A stretch of 64,000 nucleotides of DNA, taken from the NCBI GenBank assembly GCA_026770025.1, contig JAMXDE010000009.1, positions 838,501 through 902,500 on the forward strand, in the 5' to 3' direction. Within the stretch, counting starts at the first letter, position 1. The number at the start of each line of letters is the position of its first letter. The notes beneath the pieces were generated by a model, which saw only the letters and a list, made by a program, of their open reading frames with translations, was not told where the DNA came from and made no database searches. The stretch is from Craspedostauros australis. Lineage: Eukaryota; Bacillariophyta; Bacillariophyceae; Mastogloiales; Achnanthaceae. Of this stretch, positions 9,251 through 20,760 are shown one piece after another. The position numbers were made by a program, and so were the translations under genes.

Positions 9251-12200
9251 CTAATTCAAGGCAGAGAGAAGAAGCAGACCAACACTGGCAGCCATTGCTG
9301 CGATATTTGCCATTCCATTGGTCACAGTGGGTGGTGCTGAGCTGGAAGGAGCAGCCGTTGGTGTGGATGTCGCCGCCGGGGTTGGCATGGATGATGGGGC
9401 AGCACTGGGCGTGGCTGATGCACCTGGTGTGGGCGGCATGGATGGTGACATGGATGGTGACATGGATGGCGCCTCGGAAGGCACGACGATCGGAGTTACG
9501 AGGAGTGGGCTGTCCGTCAAGTCGAAGAGTTCAATCACACCACCGACAGAACAAATGAAGAGGCTTGGGATGTGGCCCCCCTGTGGTGCAGGCAAACCGT
9601 TCGAGGGAACGAACAACTTTACGTTGGGGTTTCCGGGCAGGGGGAGATCTGGCACATTGTCAATGGTCACGACGTCGTCGTTTGGGCTGTGACAGATAGT
9701 GGTCTCCCACTGCGTGTAGGTTGCTGTACTCATGATTGCCAATGTTGTTGTATTGTGTTGCATTGTATTGCATTGTACTCCAGTGGATTACAGAGTGATT
9801 GCAAAAAGAGAGAGAGCCCCAGTGAGACCAAGACAAAGGGAAACTCCAGTTCGCAAGCGGAACGCCTCCAGTCCGGCGGCCACGCGGACGCATCTTGCAC
9901 ATCCTCTCGTCAGCTTGCGCCATCATTCAGCTTGTTTCAACCTCATGCCAAACGATATGTCATCTTTCATCGTCTGTTGATCTCCATTTCATACCGACAG
10001 TGTCTGTGCTCTGTCCAAGGCCTCACCCGCACTCCTCGTTCAACAACACACTCAAATCGCAGAGAATGAACATCAACGGAGGGTGCGGCATTCGGACAGT
10101 GATACATGGAGGCAATAATCATGCAGCGAAAACTTACCGAGGTCGGAGAGGAGCTCTGACTCATCCATAGTTTGACAAATGAAGTTTGTCTTGTTGTTCC
10201 TTTCATCGCACGGCCTCGTCAAGTTCTGTTTTTGGCCTGCCAGGAACAGTTCGACAAGGTCAGGGTTCCAGACATCGATGATACGTGGCTGCGGCATGAA
10301 GGCGACGTACGTGCGTCCCACGGTGGAACCCGCCTTGAACCATCCAATGACATCAGTGGTGATGTCACCTGTGTTCTTCCATTCAGGAGAGAGGAGGTCT
10401 TGGTCTTTGCCAGCATTGGCGAAGAAGGGGAAGTCGTTGGAAAGTCCGTAGCCAACGTACGGAACGATCAGAACGTCCAAAAGGGTTGGCTGTGTCGTTC
10501 TATTGTCATACTTCGAGATGATGTCATTGACAGTGATCTCGGGACTCAATGGAGCCCCTCCGAAGTGGCTGCTGCGAATTCGCACGTCAATCTGATCCAA
10601 CGCAATGCTCCCGATGACCGTGGATGATCCACCCTCGGAGAATCCCAGGAGAGTGGCAACGTTGTCCAGTTCTGTGAGGCCGTTCGTCGACTCCGAGACA
10701 AACTTTTTGGTCGCCAACCACCCCTGCGATGTCCAACGTTGCAAGTTGAGAAGGGAGAGGAAAGAAGAGACAGAGACAGAGAGCAGCGCGTATGTTGCCA
10801 GGGGTGCGCACGTGATGGAGACCGCATTTTGAGAAAAGATGACAGGATGGCCACGATGAGTGAGACATGTGTTATACCATGGTTCCCTTGTTGCAGGCGT
10901 TCACATAGTGTGAAGCATGCATGCCACTGAAGTATGCACGCAAGGCACCAGGCAAGCGACAAGATGGTTCCAAGTAACATACCAGGGTGATACTCTGCGC
11001 GTAGCTGGGGGTGGCAAAGTAGGTTCTGTTGTAGTCGACCGTTTCTCCGTATCCGATGTAATCTGGCATTATCGCAATACCTCCGGCTCCGCTTGCCACA
11101 GCGGGGACGAGGTTATCGACCAGCAGAGTGACGAGAAGATCCGGTGGGGTGACTGCAAGGAAGGCAGTCACATTATCAGGCCACACTTCGGTTGGGCCGG
11201 CTTCGGCGACGATGTAAGTGGAGTGTGACGTGACGACGCCACGGATGGAGCCTGCTCGCGGTTTTCCTGTTGTGCCATCCAGGGGCACGTACAGCAGCGC
11301 GCTGTGATCCTGCCGTTCGCGAGGATAGATGCGAAAGAGAGAGAATTGATGAATGCGATTGTGTGTGGAACAGCGACACGAATGCCGTGTGTGCGTGAAG
11401 GGGCGGGGTGGGGCGGTGAGAAAGGTGAACATCACAACCATGGGCATGGGGCAGGAGTCGGGTTGGAGGCCGGCAAAATCATCTTGCGAATTGTAAGCAA
11501 TGAGCTCACATCTTGGACTTGGCTGAAGCGGATATTGTGCTGGCGACATGTTGTGACTGGCGGTGTGGAAAAGGGCGGTCCGCATCATGCCATACGGTTG
11601 GTACTTACCGCATCCGCGCCGTACATCCCGTCGCTGCAGTAGGCTGGAAAGCCGTAGGTGTGGTTGTTTGTCATCTGTTCGGCAGTGAGCATCGCCTTGG
11701 CTTCCGAGCACGCCATGCACACCTTGGACACTTGGACGTCGTACGTGATGGCGGAGGACAAGATCGCCTTCAGGCCCTCTGCCTCAGGGTTGGGCTGGCC
11801 GTTGACAGGCGGGACGAAGACATCGATGATCGCGCCGAGGTAGGCTTTGATCTCCTCTACTCAAGTAAAGTGCGAGTGCAAGCGCAAGTCAGCGCAGAGC
11901 AGAAAAGAATGGCCCCCCATCACAAGACGCACCGAATGGACCGACGCGTGCACGAGCCGACACAGTTATGTGGAAAGCAGCGGAAATGAAGCGTGGTGGT
12001 GAGTATAGTATTACATGATGTGCTGCATGCCCGGACCAATGATGGCAAAAGCGTCGCTTCACATACCCGCACGAGCAACGGCTGGCTGCTTCAGACACGG
12101 CCGTGCATGCACATGGAGAGCAAGTAGTGTGCTCTGCTATGCTCTACTCGTCACGCGATCTTGTCCTCTCGCGATTTCCCCGCACGTATGGGTACGCACC

Positions 12201-12437
12201 TTTCGTGGTGACCGTGAAGGCCTCGTTGCACTTGCGACCATCGCTGTCGTCGCCCTCGTCAAGTTGGCGATGCAAATTCTCCAGGATGCGAGCCTCGAAC
12301 ATGTTGTTCAAGGCCTGCGTAGACGCGAAGGTGTCGAAGTTGGCGCCAACCGTGGCATCGCCGGAAACGGCGGCGGCAGGCGAGTGGAGGCCCAACCAGA
12401 CCGCCGATGCGAGGATCGTGCTGCCGAAGAAGCGCAT
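9251..12437 (-). CDS. secreted alpha/beta-hydrolase with Ser/Pro stalk and hydrophobic C-terminus
   Basis: Five exons, in transcript order 12437-12200, 11856-11609, 11309-10983, 10723-10138 and 9723-9251, giving 623 residues; all four GT-AG junctions agree in phase. A signal peptide (MRFFGSTILASAVWLGLHS) starts the protein. The hydrolase core shows IAIMPDYIGYGE (strand near the oxyanion region) and LLGFSEGGSST, a GxSxG nucleophile elbow with Ser near 300; LLDVLIVPYVGYGL follows. This resembles secreted lipase/acyl-peptidase-like hydrolases. The C-terminus has a PSEAPSMSPSMSPS-type stalk, common in diatom surface proteins, and ends in a hydrophobic run (MANIAAMAASVGLLLLSALN) suiting a GPI signal. 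Several Asn-x-Thr/Ser sites (NNHT, NRT, NVT) suit a secreted glycoprotein. Substrate is unknown. It is likely anchored at the cell surface. Confidence 0.8.
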
Positions 12438-12512
12438 GGTGAAATGTCCGATGGGTGGGTGGATGGATGGGTGGATGGATGTATTGGCAACTGCGGGGAT
12501 GAAGGCTCAGAT

Positions 12513-12848
12513 TCAGTTTGGTTGCTTCAAATTGTTGGACGTTCTGATTTTGTGTTGCGGATGGTGGATGTGAGTGAGGATGAAGGCAATGGCGCAGCTG
12601 AAGCTCGCCAGTAGATACAGTACCTGAGTCAACAGCAGATCATGCCAGAGTGCGCGCAGATCGGTGTTGGTGAAGACGATCCATTTCAAAAACTTCGCCG
12701 CGGATTGCGAAGAAGGACGGTGGAGTGGTTGTGAATCGGGAGAGATCGTCGGGATGTTGAACTCGTGCGTGACGTCGTGAGGGTGATGCCGTGTTGGGTA
12801 CAAGATCTGGATTTTTTGCTTCGCTCTCACGGTCACCGGTTTGTTCAT
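12513..12848 (-). CDS. possible small membrane protein (doubtful)
   Basis: An ATG-initiated frame of 111 residues beginning MNKPVTVRAKQKIQ. Its middle part reads KFLKWIVFTNTDLRALWHD and is followed by one clear hydrophobic segment (LLLTQVLYLLASFSCAIAFI), then a His/Lys-rich tail. The composition looks more protein-like than the surrounding frames. A plausible donor site follows LLLTQ, so it may instead be one exon of a gene whose other exons I cannot find; the adjacent hydrolase has its own signal peptide, so a fusion is unlikely. No family recognised. Confidence 0.28.
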   Translation of the reverse strand: MNKPVTVRAKQKIQILYPTRHHPHDVTHEFNIPTISPDSQPLHRPSSQSAAKFLKWIVFTNTDLRALWHDLLLTQVLYLLASFSCAIAFILTHIHHPQHKIRTSNNLKQPN

Positions 12849-13061
12849 TTGCGGATGGGTGACTTTGGGGTGGCTGCGGGTGGTGCCTGTTGTGCACGAC
12901 TGCTCGCATGCTGGTCGGCACAACTAACAACTGACAACTCGTATCTTTGCAGTTTTGCAGTTCGTGGAGGGGATTGATGCCCGTGCACCCTTCCCGATCC
13001 CACATCGGCACAAGTAAGAGACACTTGTGTGTATAGCATGGTATTATACGATACGGCACAT

Positions 13062-13089
13062 TACCATACCATACCATACCATACCATAC
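13062..13089. repeat. (TACCA)n pentamer repeat
   Basis: About five and a half copies of TACCA. The complementary unit TGGTA recurs in tandem at 38821-38840. Confidence 0.9.
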
Positions 13090-13893
13090 TATCATACTCG
13101 TAGGTCACCACTGTGGAGATTCAACCTGCATCGGCGATCATGCTGATGCTGGTCTCATCCGTTCTCTGCTCGTACTTTGCGTATATCGATGTGATGAATG
13201 TTGCATATCGCGAGTATGCAACGCCAGTCACATACTATACGACTCCAAATTGTGCGAGTGTGACAATGGAGCGCCAAGGCAGTCTTGCAGTTCTGACATT
13301 CATTTGCTGAGACGTGCAGGCAGTGCACATCATCTTCATACGAGCACGAGTACCGAAAGATCGGTTGCGAGTGAGGGATGCGGTAAGTTGAGACTGACGA
13401 GCAGTGATGCGCACGAGCCATGACAGCAGAAGAGAAGAGTAGTCTGCCATGCTCTACAATGCGTGCTCTGCTCTGCTCTACTCCACTCTCAACGTCGTTC
13501 ATTAGTCGTAGGTACATGTAGAGTATTGAATTTGCTCGTCTGGTGTTCTATAGTATGTATGTATTGGAGGCAAGGCAAAGACGCTACATTACGCATCCCA
13601 TTGCTTTCACGAGTGATGGCACGGTTGCAGCAATCTGCTCCCCTGCTTGTGTTGTTGATACTGCTCCAGTTCTTTCCTCTTTGATCAGTATTGCTGTTGT
13701 GGTTGTTCTCGTGGTGGTGCTGTTGCGTGCAGCAAGGAACGCAACATCAAAGGCTCGCGACGGGGATGGACAGCGTCGCAGCTTGGTTCGACAGCCTGGC
13801 CGTGCAGTCCAAGCGCTAGTCTTATGCATCATGCATCATGCACTGCCATTGCTAGACCTCTCCGTGTTCTACGACCTGCGAGTATCCCCGTGT

Positions 13894-14409
13894 TCAGGCA
13901 GCGACGCAGCAGCAGGACTGGCGCTCGTTGTCGTAGTTATCCTCGGACATGATTCCGTTGTCGATGTACTTGATGAGGAAGATGTGCGGGTAGATGAAGA
14001 ATCCGTTGAGGAAGATGGAGAAGATTCCTGCGTTGAACATGGTGAGGGCCATGTAGACGGCGCTGGCAGCCACCAGGTACTTGTTGTAGATGACGGCGCC
14101 GTAGATGGCCGCTGCGTGGCACAGAATGCCCACTACGCCAATCACGTAGAACCACGCGTTGATGATATCCACGTGGACGTCTTCTCCATCATTCTCAGAC
14201 TTGGCAATGTCTTCGACCAGACGGCTGAGGGCGTTGGCGCTGCTGAGGCCGATCACGCCGAGCACCAGCATGATGATGTTCACGATGATGGTCGCACGGC
14301 GCACATCGCAGCAACCGCCGCAGCACGAGTGGCCCTCCTTCATGGGGTTGGAGTTGGCATTTCCGCCTCCTGGGACGACGAGGACTGCTTCGTAGATGGC
14401 GTTAGACAT
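13894..14409 (-). CDS. Cys-rich four-TM protein, unknown function
   Basis: 171 residues, one exon, from the ATG at 14409 (MSNAIYEAVLVVPGGGNANS). A short cytosolic-looking N-terminus with the cluster HSCCGGCCDVRRA leads into four hydrophobic segments at about 39-58, 77-97, 101-121 and 126-147, with an acidic loop (EDIAKSENDGEDVHVD) between the first and second. The tail is NYDNERQSCCCVAA. Membrane-proximal Cys clusters suggest palmitoylation or metal binding, but this is inference. The layout recalls small tetraspan proteins that I believe are widespread in diatoms; no function is known to me. Upstream in-frame residues to 14559 look non-coding. Confidence 0.75.
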   Translation of the reverse strand: MSNAIYEAVLVVPGGGNANSNPMKEGHSCCGGCCDVRRATIIVNIIMLVLGVIGLSSANALSRLVEDIAKSENDGEDVHVDIINAWFYVIGVVGILCHAAAIYGAVIYNKYLVAASAVYMALTMFNAGIFSIFLNGFFIYPHIFLIKYIDNGIMSEDNYDNERQSCCCVAA

Positions 14410-15119
14410 GATGTTGATTGCTTCTTGCTCTTGGGTGTGTTGGGGGGAGGCTCGGGAGTGTTGTTTGAGATGGCGCAAGGTGACAGGAAGGCAGGATTGC
14501 GGGAGCTGTGGCACGCGTTCTTGAGGCTCGCAATGTGTCACGCTGCGGAAGGAGGACAACCGGCAAAACCACAGAACACAAAGGCCGTTCGTGCAGTTTC
14601 CGTGTGTGTGTTTTCTCCTGTTGTTGCTGCTGCTGCTACTGTTGCTGCTACTGTTGCTGCTACTGTTGCTGCTTTGGGTGGTTTCGTTGATTTCACGAAC
14701 ACCCGCGGCGCCAACGTCCTCCGTGTTTGCAACGTCTTGCCACGACTCGACTTGATCGTGGAAACTCGTCGGTTCGAGCGCTCAGAAGTTCTTGCTGATT
14801 TGATCCGTTCGATTAACGTCGCGACCATGAGGGCAAAGCCGTTCCTGATTTTTCCCGCGACAGGCACGGTGTGGAAACTGCCGTAACTTGTTACAGTGAC
14901 GCCACTTTGTTCGCGAACCCAAGACACCCGCCTGCCGACATTGCACGAACACCTCCGGTGCGGAGATCGCAGTTGTGCTCCACTCTGCATAGAGTACTCT
15001 CGAGTCTGTTTTACTCTGTGCGCTTAATGCAATGGGCAATACCGGACGCTGTTTCGTGGGGGAACAATTTCTTACTCTGGGATACTTGATCAACGCAACA
15101 AGCGAGGAGTTCATCGACG
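14410..15119. promoter_or_regulatory. divergent promoter region of the four-TM and KOW-protein genes
   Basis: A 710-bp gap between divergently transcribed genes. It contains a TTGCTGCTAC-type trinucleotide cluster at about 14620-14672 on the four-TM gene side, possibly in its 5' UTR. No specific operator is identified. Confidence 0.4.
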
Positions 15120-17767
15120 ATGGACGCCAAACAGGCGAGTGATTGGGTCACAGGAAGGAAGGTTGCGGCGACGATGGGATCAGCAGAAAGCCAGCCCGAC
15201 GACGAATCGAAGCAGAGGCTGTGCTTCGAGGCAGACAAAGGAGCCGGATCGGAGACACCGACGGGAGCTGATCAACAAGCACATGGTATTGTTGCTGTTA
15301 CAACTAGCACTTCTGCTGGCGCTTCGAAGGCTCAGACTACGAATAAGCCTCCGACCAGAGCTGTGGCCACAGTTGCAGCCAACACTGCAGCCAACACTGC
15401 CACCAACATTGACAAGAGGACCGAGACGCACAAGAAGAGCCCTCCACCCAAAACGCAACCAACAGCAGTCCAGATTGCCATGCCATCAAAAGGTCCGGAA
15501 CAGCAGCCGAGCAAGCCATCAGAAAAACCGTCCTCGCAGCGCATGGCGAGTCATCATGAACGAAAGAATTCCGGTGGCGGCGGCGGTGCTGCTGCTACTA
15601 CTGACGCGAATGCTGTTGTGACTCCTGGTGGTGGCAGCAGCACCAGCACCAGCAAGAGTCATCCTGGTTCGACCACAAGCCAGACAGGCACGCCGACGAC
15701 TTCGAAGAGTCAGATGATGCGATATGATTCCATGCAAACGGGTCTGTCCCGGATCCCCGTTCTCGAGAATCTGGATCGAGAGTATCTGCCACCAGGTTGT
15801 GCTGCGTTCATGGTGACGGAGAAGATTAAGAGAGTGTTTGGAAGTCAACGATTTGCGAGCACGAGTTCCAGCAGTAGACAAACAACTGAAAGGTCGACGA
15901 TGCAAGAACAGCAGCAGCAGGAGTCAACTCCACCAATTGCGTCGCAGCCTGCATCGTCGTCGTCACCCACATCACTTCCATCCCCAAGATCGGCCGAAAC
16001 AGTATCCGCGGCGATAACCGCAGCAGGTGGGCTATCGCCTGGCCATTCGGCGTCAGGGGCGGTATCACATGCTGGGCAATCATCTTCTGCGAGAGAGCCG
16101 TCGCCAGCGACATCGCAGACGTCGGCAACACTCGATGGAAAATCGCATGCCAATATCGAGAGCCCGATGCGGAATGCGGCCCAAGCTATGGACACTACCG
16201 CAGATGGAGCCACAAAGCCGATAGATGTCGATGCCGCTGGCGCATCGCAAGGCCAGTATGCATCCCAAACAGCACAACGCCATTCGAACGCGCGAACAAG
16301 CGGAGAGGGGAACGGCGGAGAACTCAAGTCGACTTCACTGTACAAGTTGCCGCAAGATCAATCCTACCAGCCACTGAAGATCATGCCAACGCAGCACTTC
16401 CCACTGCCACCGGTGTTGCTGCAATCTCGCAATCCGGACGCAATACCGGAGGCTTTGCAGCATCTGCCACCTGATGCGCGGATTGATGTGGCAGATCGAC
16501 GCTCCGGCAAACTCCTCGATCGTTCGAAGGTGGGCACCATCCGTGACATCGCGACTTTGTTGCAACGTAATGCTGCGGCTGAACCGTTGGTATCGACGTC
16601 CTCGTCTTCAACATCTGCGATTGGTCCGTCCGGGGAACGGTAAGTGTTCGCATGGCATCGACTTTCTGCGTCAAATCTTGGTTTGAAATGGATTGGTCTT
16701 CGTGGACCAGAACTCTCTACGTGTAGAGTACCCTGCTCTGCTGTCGGCATGTGTGATTGCTTCGTGTGTTGCTACGTTTGTTGCCTTTGTCTTTCCGCTG
16801 CGTCGATTCGGTCATTCGCTGCGTTTGCACGCATGTAGTATCCTGCATCTTACGAGCTGGAGTACTAATATCACCTTCCAACCTTCACTTCATGCATCCC
16901 TGCCACATGAAACACAATCATTTGCTTTGGTTGGTGACGTTGATCAGGAACTCTGCAAAGCCGATCGTGGTGCGGGAGGCCAGAAGCGCGCCAGCAACAA
17001 CCGTCTGTGGCGAAGTTCGCCGTCAGATCAGGAATCGAAGGATCCTGAGAAACGGCGACACGGTGATCGTGATGCAAGGACCGAGAGCGGGGATGGTGGG
17101 AACTCTCGTGAAGCATCTGCCTGGTGGGTGTTCGTCGGTCAGGAAATGCTTCACTCCCTTTCCACAACCAGACCGACTTGTGCTGTCGGAATTCCTCGAG
17201 CGCTATGATGTGAATGATGAAAAACGCATGATGGAACTGCGAAAACGAGCGGGTAAAGCGAGAGCATCCAGGAAGCGGAAACTCCGGAAGACGAAGGGAT
17301 CGTCGCTGCCAAGAAATCGGAGAGAGCAGTCGACGAAAGACTTTGTGCAGCAAGAGCTGGCCGTGGTGTTTCTGAATGAGGTTAACACATTCTTCGGCGA
17401 CGAGGAAGAACGAGCGAGGGCAATGAAACAGAGCTCTGACGATGCGGGCACTGCAGGTGGAGCGCAGTCGCCCACCACTGATACGGCAACTGCAACTCCA
17501 AATGTAGCAACGACGGCGAATGCAGCCGCAGCTGTAGCAGACATTGCAACACCAAATACAACTGCAGCTGCATCGAAAGGTGCACACGATTCACAAAGCG
17601 TGGCGCAACAGCAGCATGATGCGCATCCTTCGGAAAATACCAACGCCGGAGGGAACGAGGAGGAACAAGAGTTCTTCAAGCGCGATCATAGAGCCGCATG
17701 GGTGTACGCGAGGAGCTTTTTCGAGCCCCGATCTGAAAAGAATCAGTCAGCAACACGCGGTGCATGA
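15120..17767 (+). CDS. KOW-motif low-complexity protein
   Basis: Two exons, 15120-16639 and 16948-17767, give 779 residues; the split Arg codon (CG|G) and GTAAGT...CAG sites support the join. Residues 1-200 are Ala/Thr/Ser-rich with AAN-TAAN-type repeats. A more ordered stretch at about 198-240 contains MMRYDSMQTGLSRIPVLENL and REYLPPGCAAFMVTEKI. Near 540-566, ILRNGDTVIVMQGPRAGMVG fits a KOW motif, followed by TPFPQPDRLVLSEFLERYD. Then comes a Lys/Arg-rich segment (KRAGKARASRKRKLRKTKG) that could be a nuclear signal or RNA contact. KOW motifs bind RNA or proteins in ribosomal proteins, Spt5 and NusG. The overall architecture matches no family I can name. The acidic tail ends RSFFEPRSEKNQS. 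Confidence 0.7.
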
Positions 17768-18365
17768 GATGGCTCCTTGGAGAGTAAGTAGAGAAATCAT
17801 TCACTCTGGTCGTAATGCCATAAAACGAAGTGATGGAGTGCGAGCACGAGTACAGAGCAATAGGGAAAAGGGGGAAGGACAATGAGATGATAGGGTGCTC
17901 TGTCATGCGAGCACCGACATACTCGTAGGTACATGTGCCCGGAAGGATGCCGAAGAGGGTTGGGAAGCGGCGACCGAGCGCGACGAACCCAACGAAGAAT
18001 GAGCAATCCGAGTCGTGGATTCTGAGAAATTCCAGACTTGTGTTGTGATTCGTTCCGTTGTGTTTGTCTCGCGTTGTTGACAATAGTCAGCGTGGCAACA
18101 GAGGCGTTTGTTGTGTGTGGTGACGTCCAAAGATCGGTCAGGGGCAGGTCCATCAACAAAGCAGGCTGGAGTGTTGTCACAACCCCAATCATTCAAGCAT
18201 CCCAACGGCAGAACGAGTCAGAGGCACGGCAGCGAACATAATCTGAGGGTGCGACACACTTGATCTCTCTGCACACGAGTACGACCACCATTGCACCCCA
18301 TACATTGTGCCAAGTCATCGACAACTAGTGTACGCAAACGAAATCATTGCAAGGTGATAGCGATC
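17768..18365. other. intergenic region
   Basis: Between two plus-strand genes. No coding or RNA feature is seen. It must hold the 3' end of the KOW gene and the promoter of the R3H gene. Confidence 0.5.
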
Positions 18366-19905
18366 ATGTCGTCTGAGGTTCTGAACGAACGCAGCAGCGA
18401 ATCTTTCGCAGGATCTGCAGCATCGACTGCCAGAGGACCTCATGACGCTGCTGCTGCTGCTGCTGCTGTTGTTGTTGTTGATGATGGAACAGGAACCAGC
18501 CCCGCGGATGTGCCTATGAGGCGTGCATCCCCGCTTGCAGGCGTACGTAGGCCATCGCCGCTCGTCACGTCGGGACGCCAACCTTCCGCATCTCCTTTGC
18601 GTCTATCTCGCCCGAGATCCAATCCTCGGACTCGCACTCCGATGAGATACGAAAGTCCGCTCAACGCAGATGCCTTCCGTCGCGACAATATCCGCGAAGA
18701 AGATGACAACCACGATGGCGCCATACAGCACCAGCCACGCGTGGAAGGGCAGCGCATCACCATTCGTCCTGGTGCCGGTCAAGCCGTCGGATCCGTGATG
18801 ACCACGAGAACGGTACGTATGGCATGGCACATACCTCAGAGCTTCATCTCTTGCTGGCTCCTTTTTGTGCACTCACTGCCTCAGTCGTTGCCAAGCTGAG
18901 CGCATCCTCGCGAAAAGACCACGCCCCGGAGAGTAGAGCACACTCATCATTTGCCAATTCATTTTCGCATGCTTGCCAAACGCTGCGACCAACGCTCCTT
19001 CTCGCACGTGTTCGTCACAGTTCCAGGAAAACCGAACGACCGGCTCCACCAGGACAGCACCAGCCAGAAGCCGCAAGCAGGGCCTGGGACAGCGCAAGAC
19101 CCGTCGGTATCTCAACGAGAACTTCGTGAATCTCGCTGCCGAGCTGGCCAGTTCATCGAGCAAAGGCCGCACCGCGGCTGAGATCCTCATCAAAGCTCAG
19201 CAGGATGCGCCCAAGTACAGGTCCATTTACAACCCGGAAGAGCACCAGTCTGCCGCTCTGACCAAGTTCATGAACGATTCCGACATGGCCAGTGTCCGTG
19301 ACCAGTTCTTCAAGGGAGAGCTCGTGGAACAGCCAAAGCTCTCGCGTTCGCACAAGATCGAGCCCCCCTGCGTCACCGCTGACGACATGATGAATCGCAT
19401 CGATTCCAGGTTGCGACGCATCGTGGTCAAGGCATGCGAGAACTCCTACCCCGCCTCCAAGGTCGTCCAGACATTCGAGGAATACCTCGTCCGAGCGTTC
19501 ATGGGCAAGAAGATCAAGACCGCCGCTGACACCTGGTCGGACATCCTCCTGGAGTCACCAACCATCACCGAGAAGAAGAACAGCGACGCGATCCTCGTCA
19601 AATTTCTCTTCCACCCAACCTCCTCCACGGGGGGCTTCAACCGGTTGCTCCTGCATGCCGTCTGCGAATTCCACGGCCTCAGCGCGCGTTCTTCCACCAT
19701 GCAGATCGTCATCGACGATGAAACCCAAGCACGTGTTCTCACCGTGACGGGCAACTTCATCGGCGAAGAGGTCAAGCTAGTCGATGAAGTGATGCGCAGA
19801 GCAGATGCGCACTCATCGAAACGAAGAGTCGGCGCTTCGCAAACTCCAGCAGCTCAATCCGACGTCGACATGATCACCATGAAGACTCAATCCATCAAAG
19901 TGTAA
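18366..19905 (+). CDS. R3H-domain protein, R3HDM4-like
   Basis: Two exons, 18366-18812 and 19027-19905, phase 0, 441 residues. The N-terminus has an Ala/Val run encoded by GCT/GTT repeats (18445-18484) and Arg/Ser/Pro-rich disorder with RPSPL and RTPMRYESPL motifs. Exon 2 opens with QRKTRRYLNENFVNLAAEL, the signature of the R3H-associated N-terminal domain, continuing through DMASVRDQFFKGELVEQPKL. The R3H domain lies near 355-400 (ILVKFLFHPTSSTGGFNRLL, LHAVCEFHGLSARSS). The same pair occurs in animal R3HDM4. R3H domains bind single-stranded nucleic acid; a nuclear RNA/DNA-binding role is inferred. The core R3H arginine and histidine appear to be replaced by FNRLLLHAVCEFHGL, in which both R and H are retained. 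Confidence 0.85.
18445..18484. repeat. GCT/GTT trinucleotide run in coding sequence
   Basis: Consecutive GCT then GTT codons encode polyalanine followed by polyvaline in the R3H protein. Confidence 0.85.
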
Positions 19906-20760
19906 CCGGGCGGCATCGTCCGTCAGCAGTGCGTCGGCGGATACTGTTGCAGTGGTTGAGACGGCTCTTGTTAGAACGTATCCTACTCAGATGTTATCCA
20001 AAGCGAACATTGAACACAGCACAATGTATCACACCAGATCTTTCGCGCCTTGGTATTGTTCGTACAGAAGTACTATTCCCATGCCTAAATCAATGGAAAC
20101 ACCACGTTAGACATAGCCGTTTTCAGAAGGTGCAACTTCGTTTAATTCTCAATTCAGGTCTTCGTGTCGCCAGCGGCAGCAAGAGGATTGAACGCTGATA
20201 CACAATGGCACACTGTCGAGTGGAGGGGTGTTGATAAGAACCAGCACAATGCAAGAAGCCCGTATGGTGCCGTGCGTTAGCAAGGTAAAGATCTGTCTTG
20301 GTTCGATGCATAGCTGTTCAAACGTGCTTAATACGTTGAGTCGTGTATTGAGACAACAAACAGACACTTTCAACAAACATACAATTCATAAACAGACATT
20401 TGAAAATACCCATACAGACAGCCAAACGAACCATCTAATAACGGACAACCTAGACTATCAATATCGAACAGTATTCTATTTACGCGTTCGAAAATATTCG
20501 TCCGTTGGTAACGGACAATGTTACATGTGTATCAAATCGCCAACCGCGCCAATAAACGTCTAAAGGTTATTTACACGTTAATTTGTTGATTTCAAAATAA
20601 ACTCAACGCAAACTGGACGTTTCTCATCCGAACCGTGCCAAAGCGACAACTGGCCAAGACACAACAGAACAGAAGACAAGATCTGGATCACAACGACGAG
20701 CGAGACCACCCACACTTACATCCCAATCCTGTCAACATTGATTTGTGGAAGGAGAGCAAC
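19906..20760. other. AT-rich intergenic region
   Basis: Noticeably more AT-rich than the flanking genes, especially 20300-20630. The dioxygenase frame is open from 20635, but without an ATG until 20761. No repeat or RNA gene recognised. Confidence 0.5.

Larger units (their letters stand above)
12438..13893. other. intergenic region with a doubtful small ORF and a pentamer repeat
   Basis: Between two minus-strand genes. It holds a possible small membrane ORF (12513-12848), the TACCA repeat (13062-13089) and a CTCTGCTCTA motif at 13471-13480 also seen elsewhere in the window. The rest shows nothing recognisable. Confidence 0.45.

Noticed and set aside
13766-13819. 17-codon ATG ORF (MDSVAAWFDSLAVQSKR)
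   Set aside because: It looks protein-like but is too short to support alone, and no joining exon with a matching phase was found.
13543-14886. 447-codon frame antisense to the four-TM gene
   Set aside because: Part of it is the complement of the transmembrane coding sequence and of a trinucleotide cluster; no protein family is suggested.
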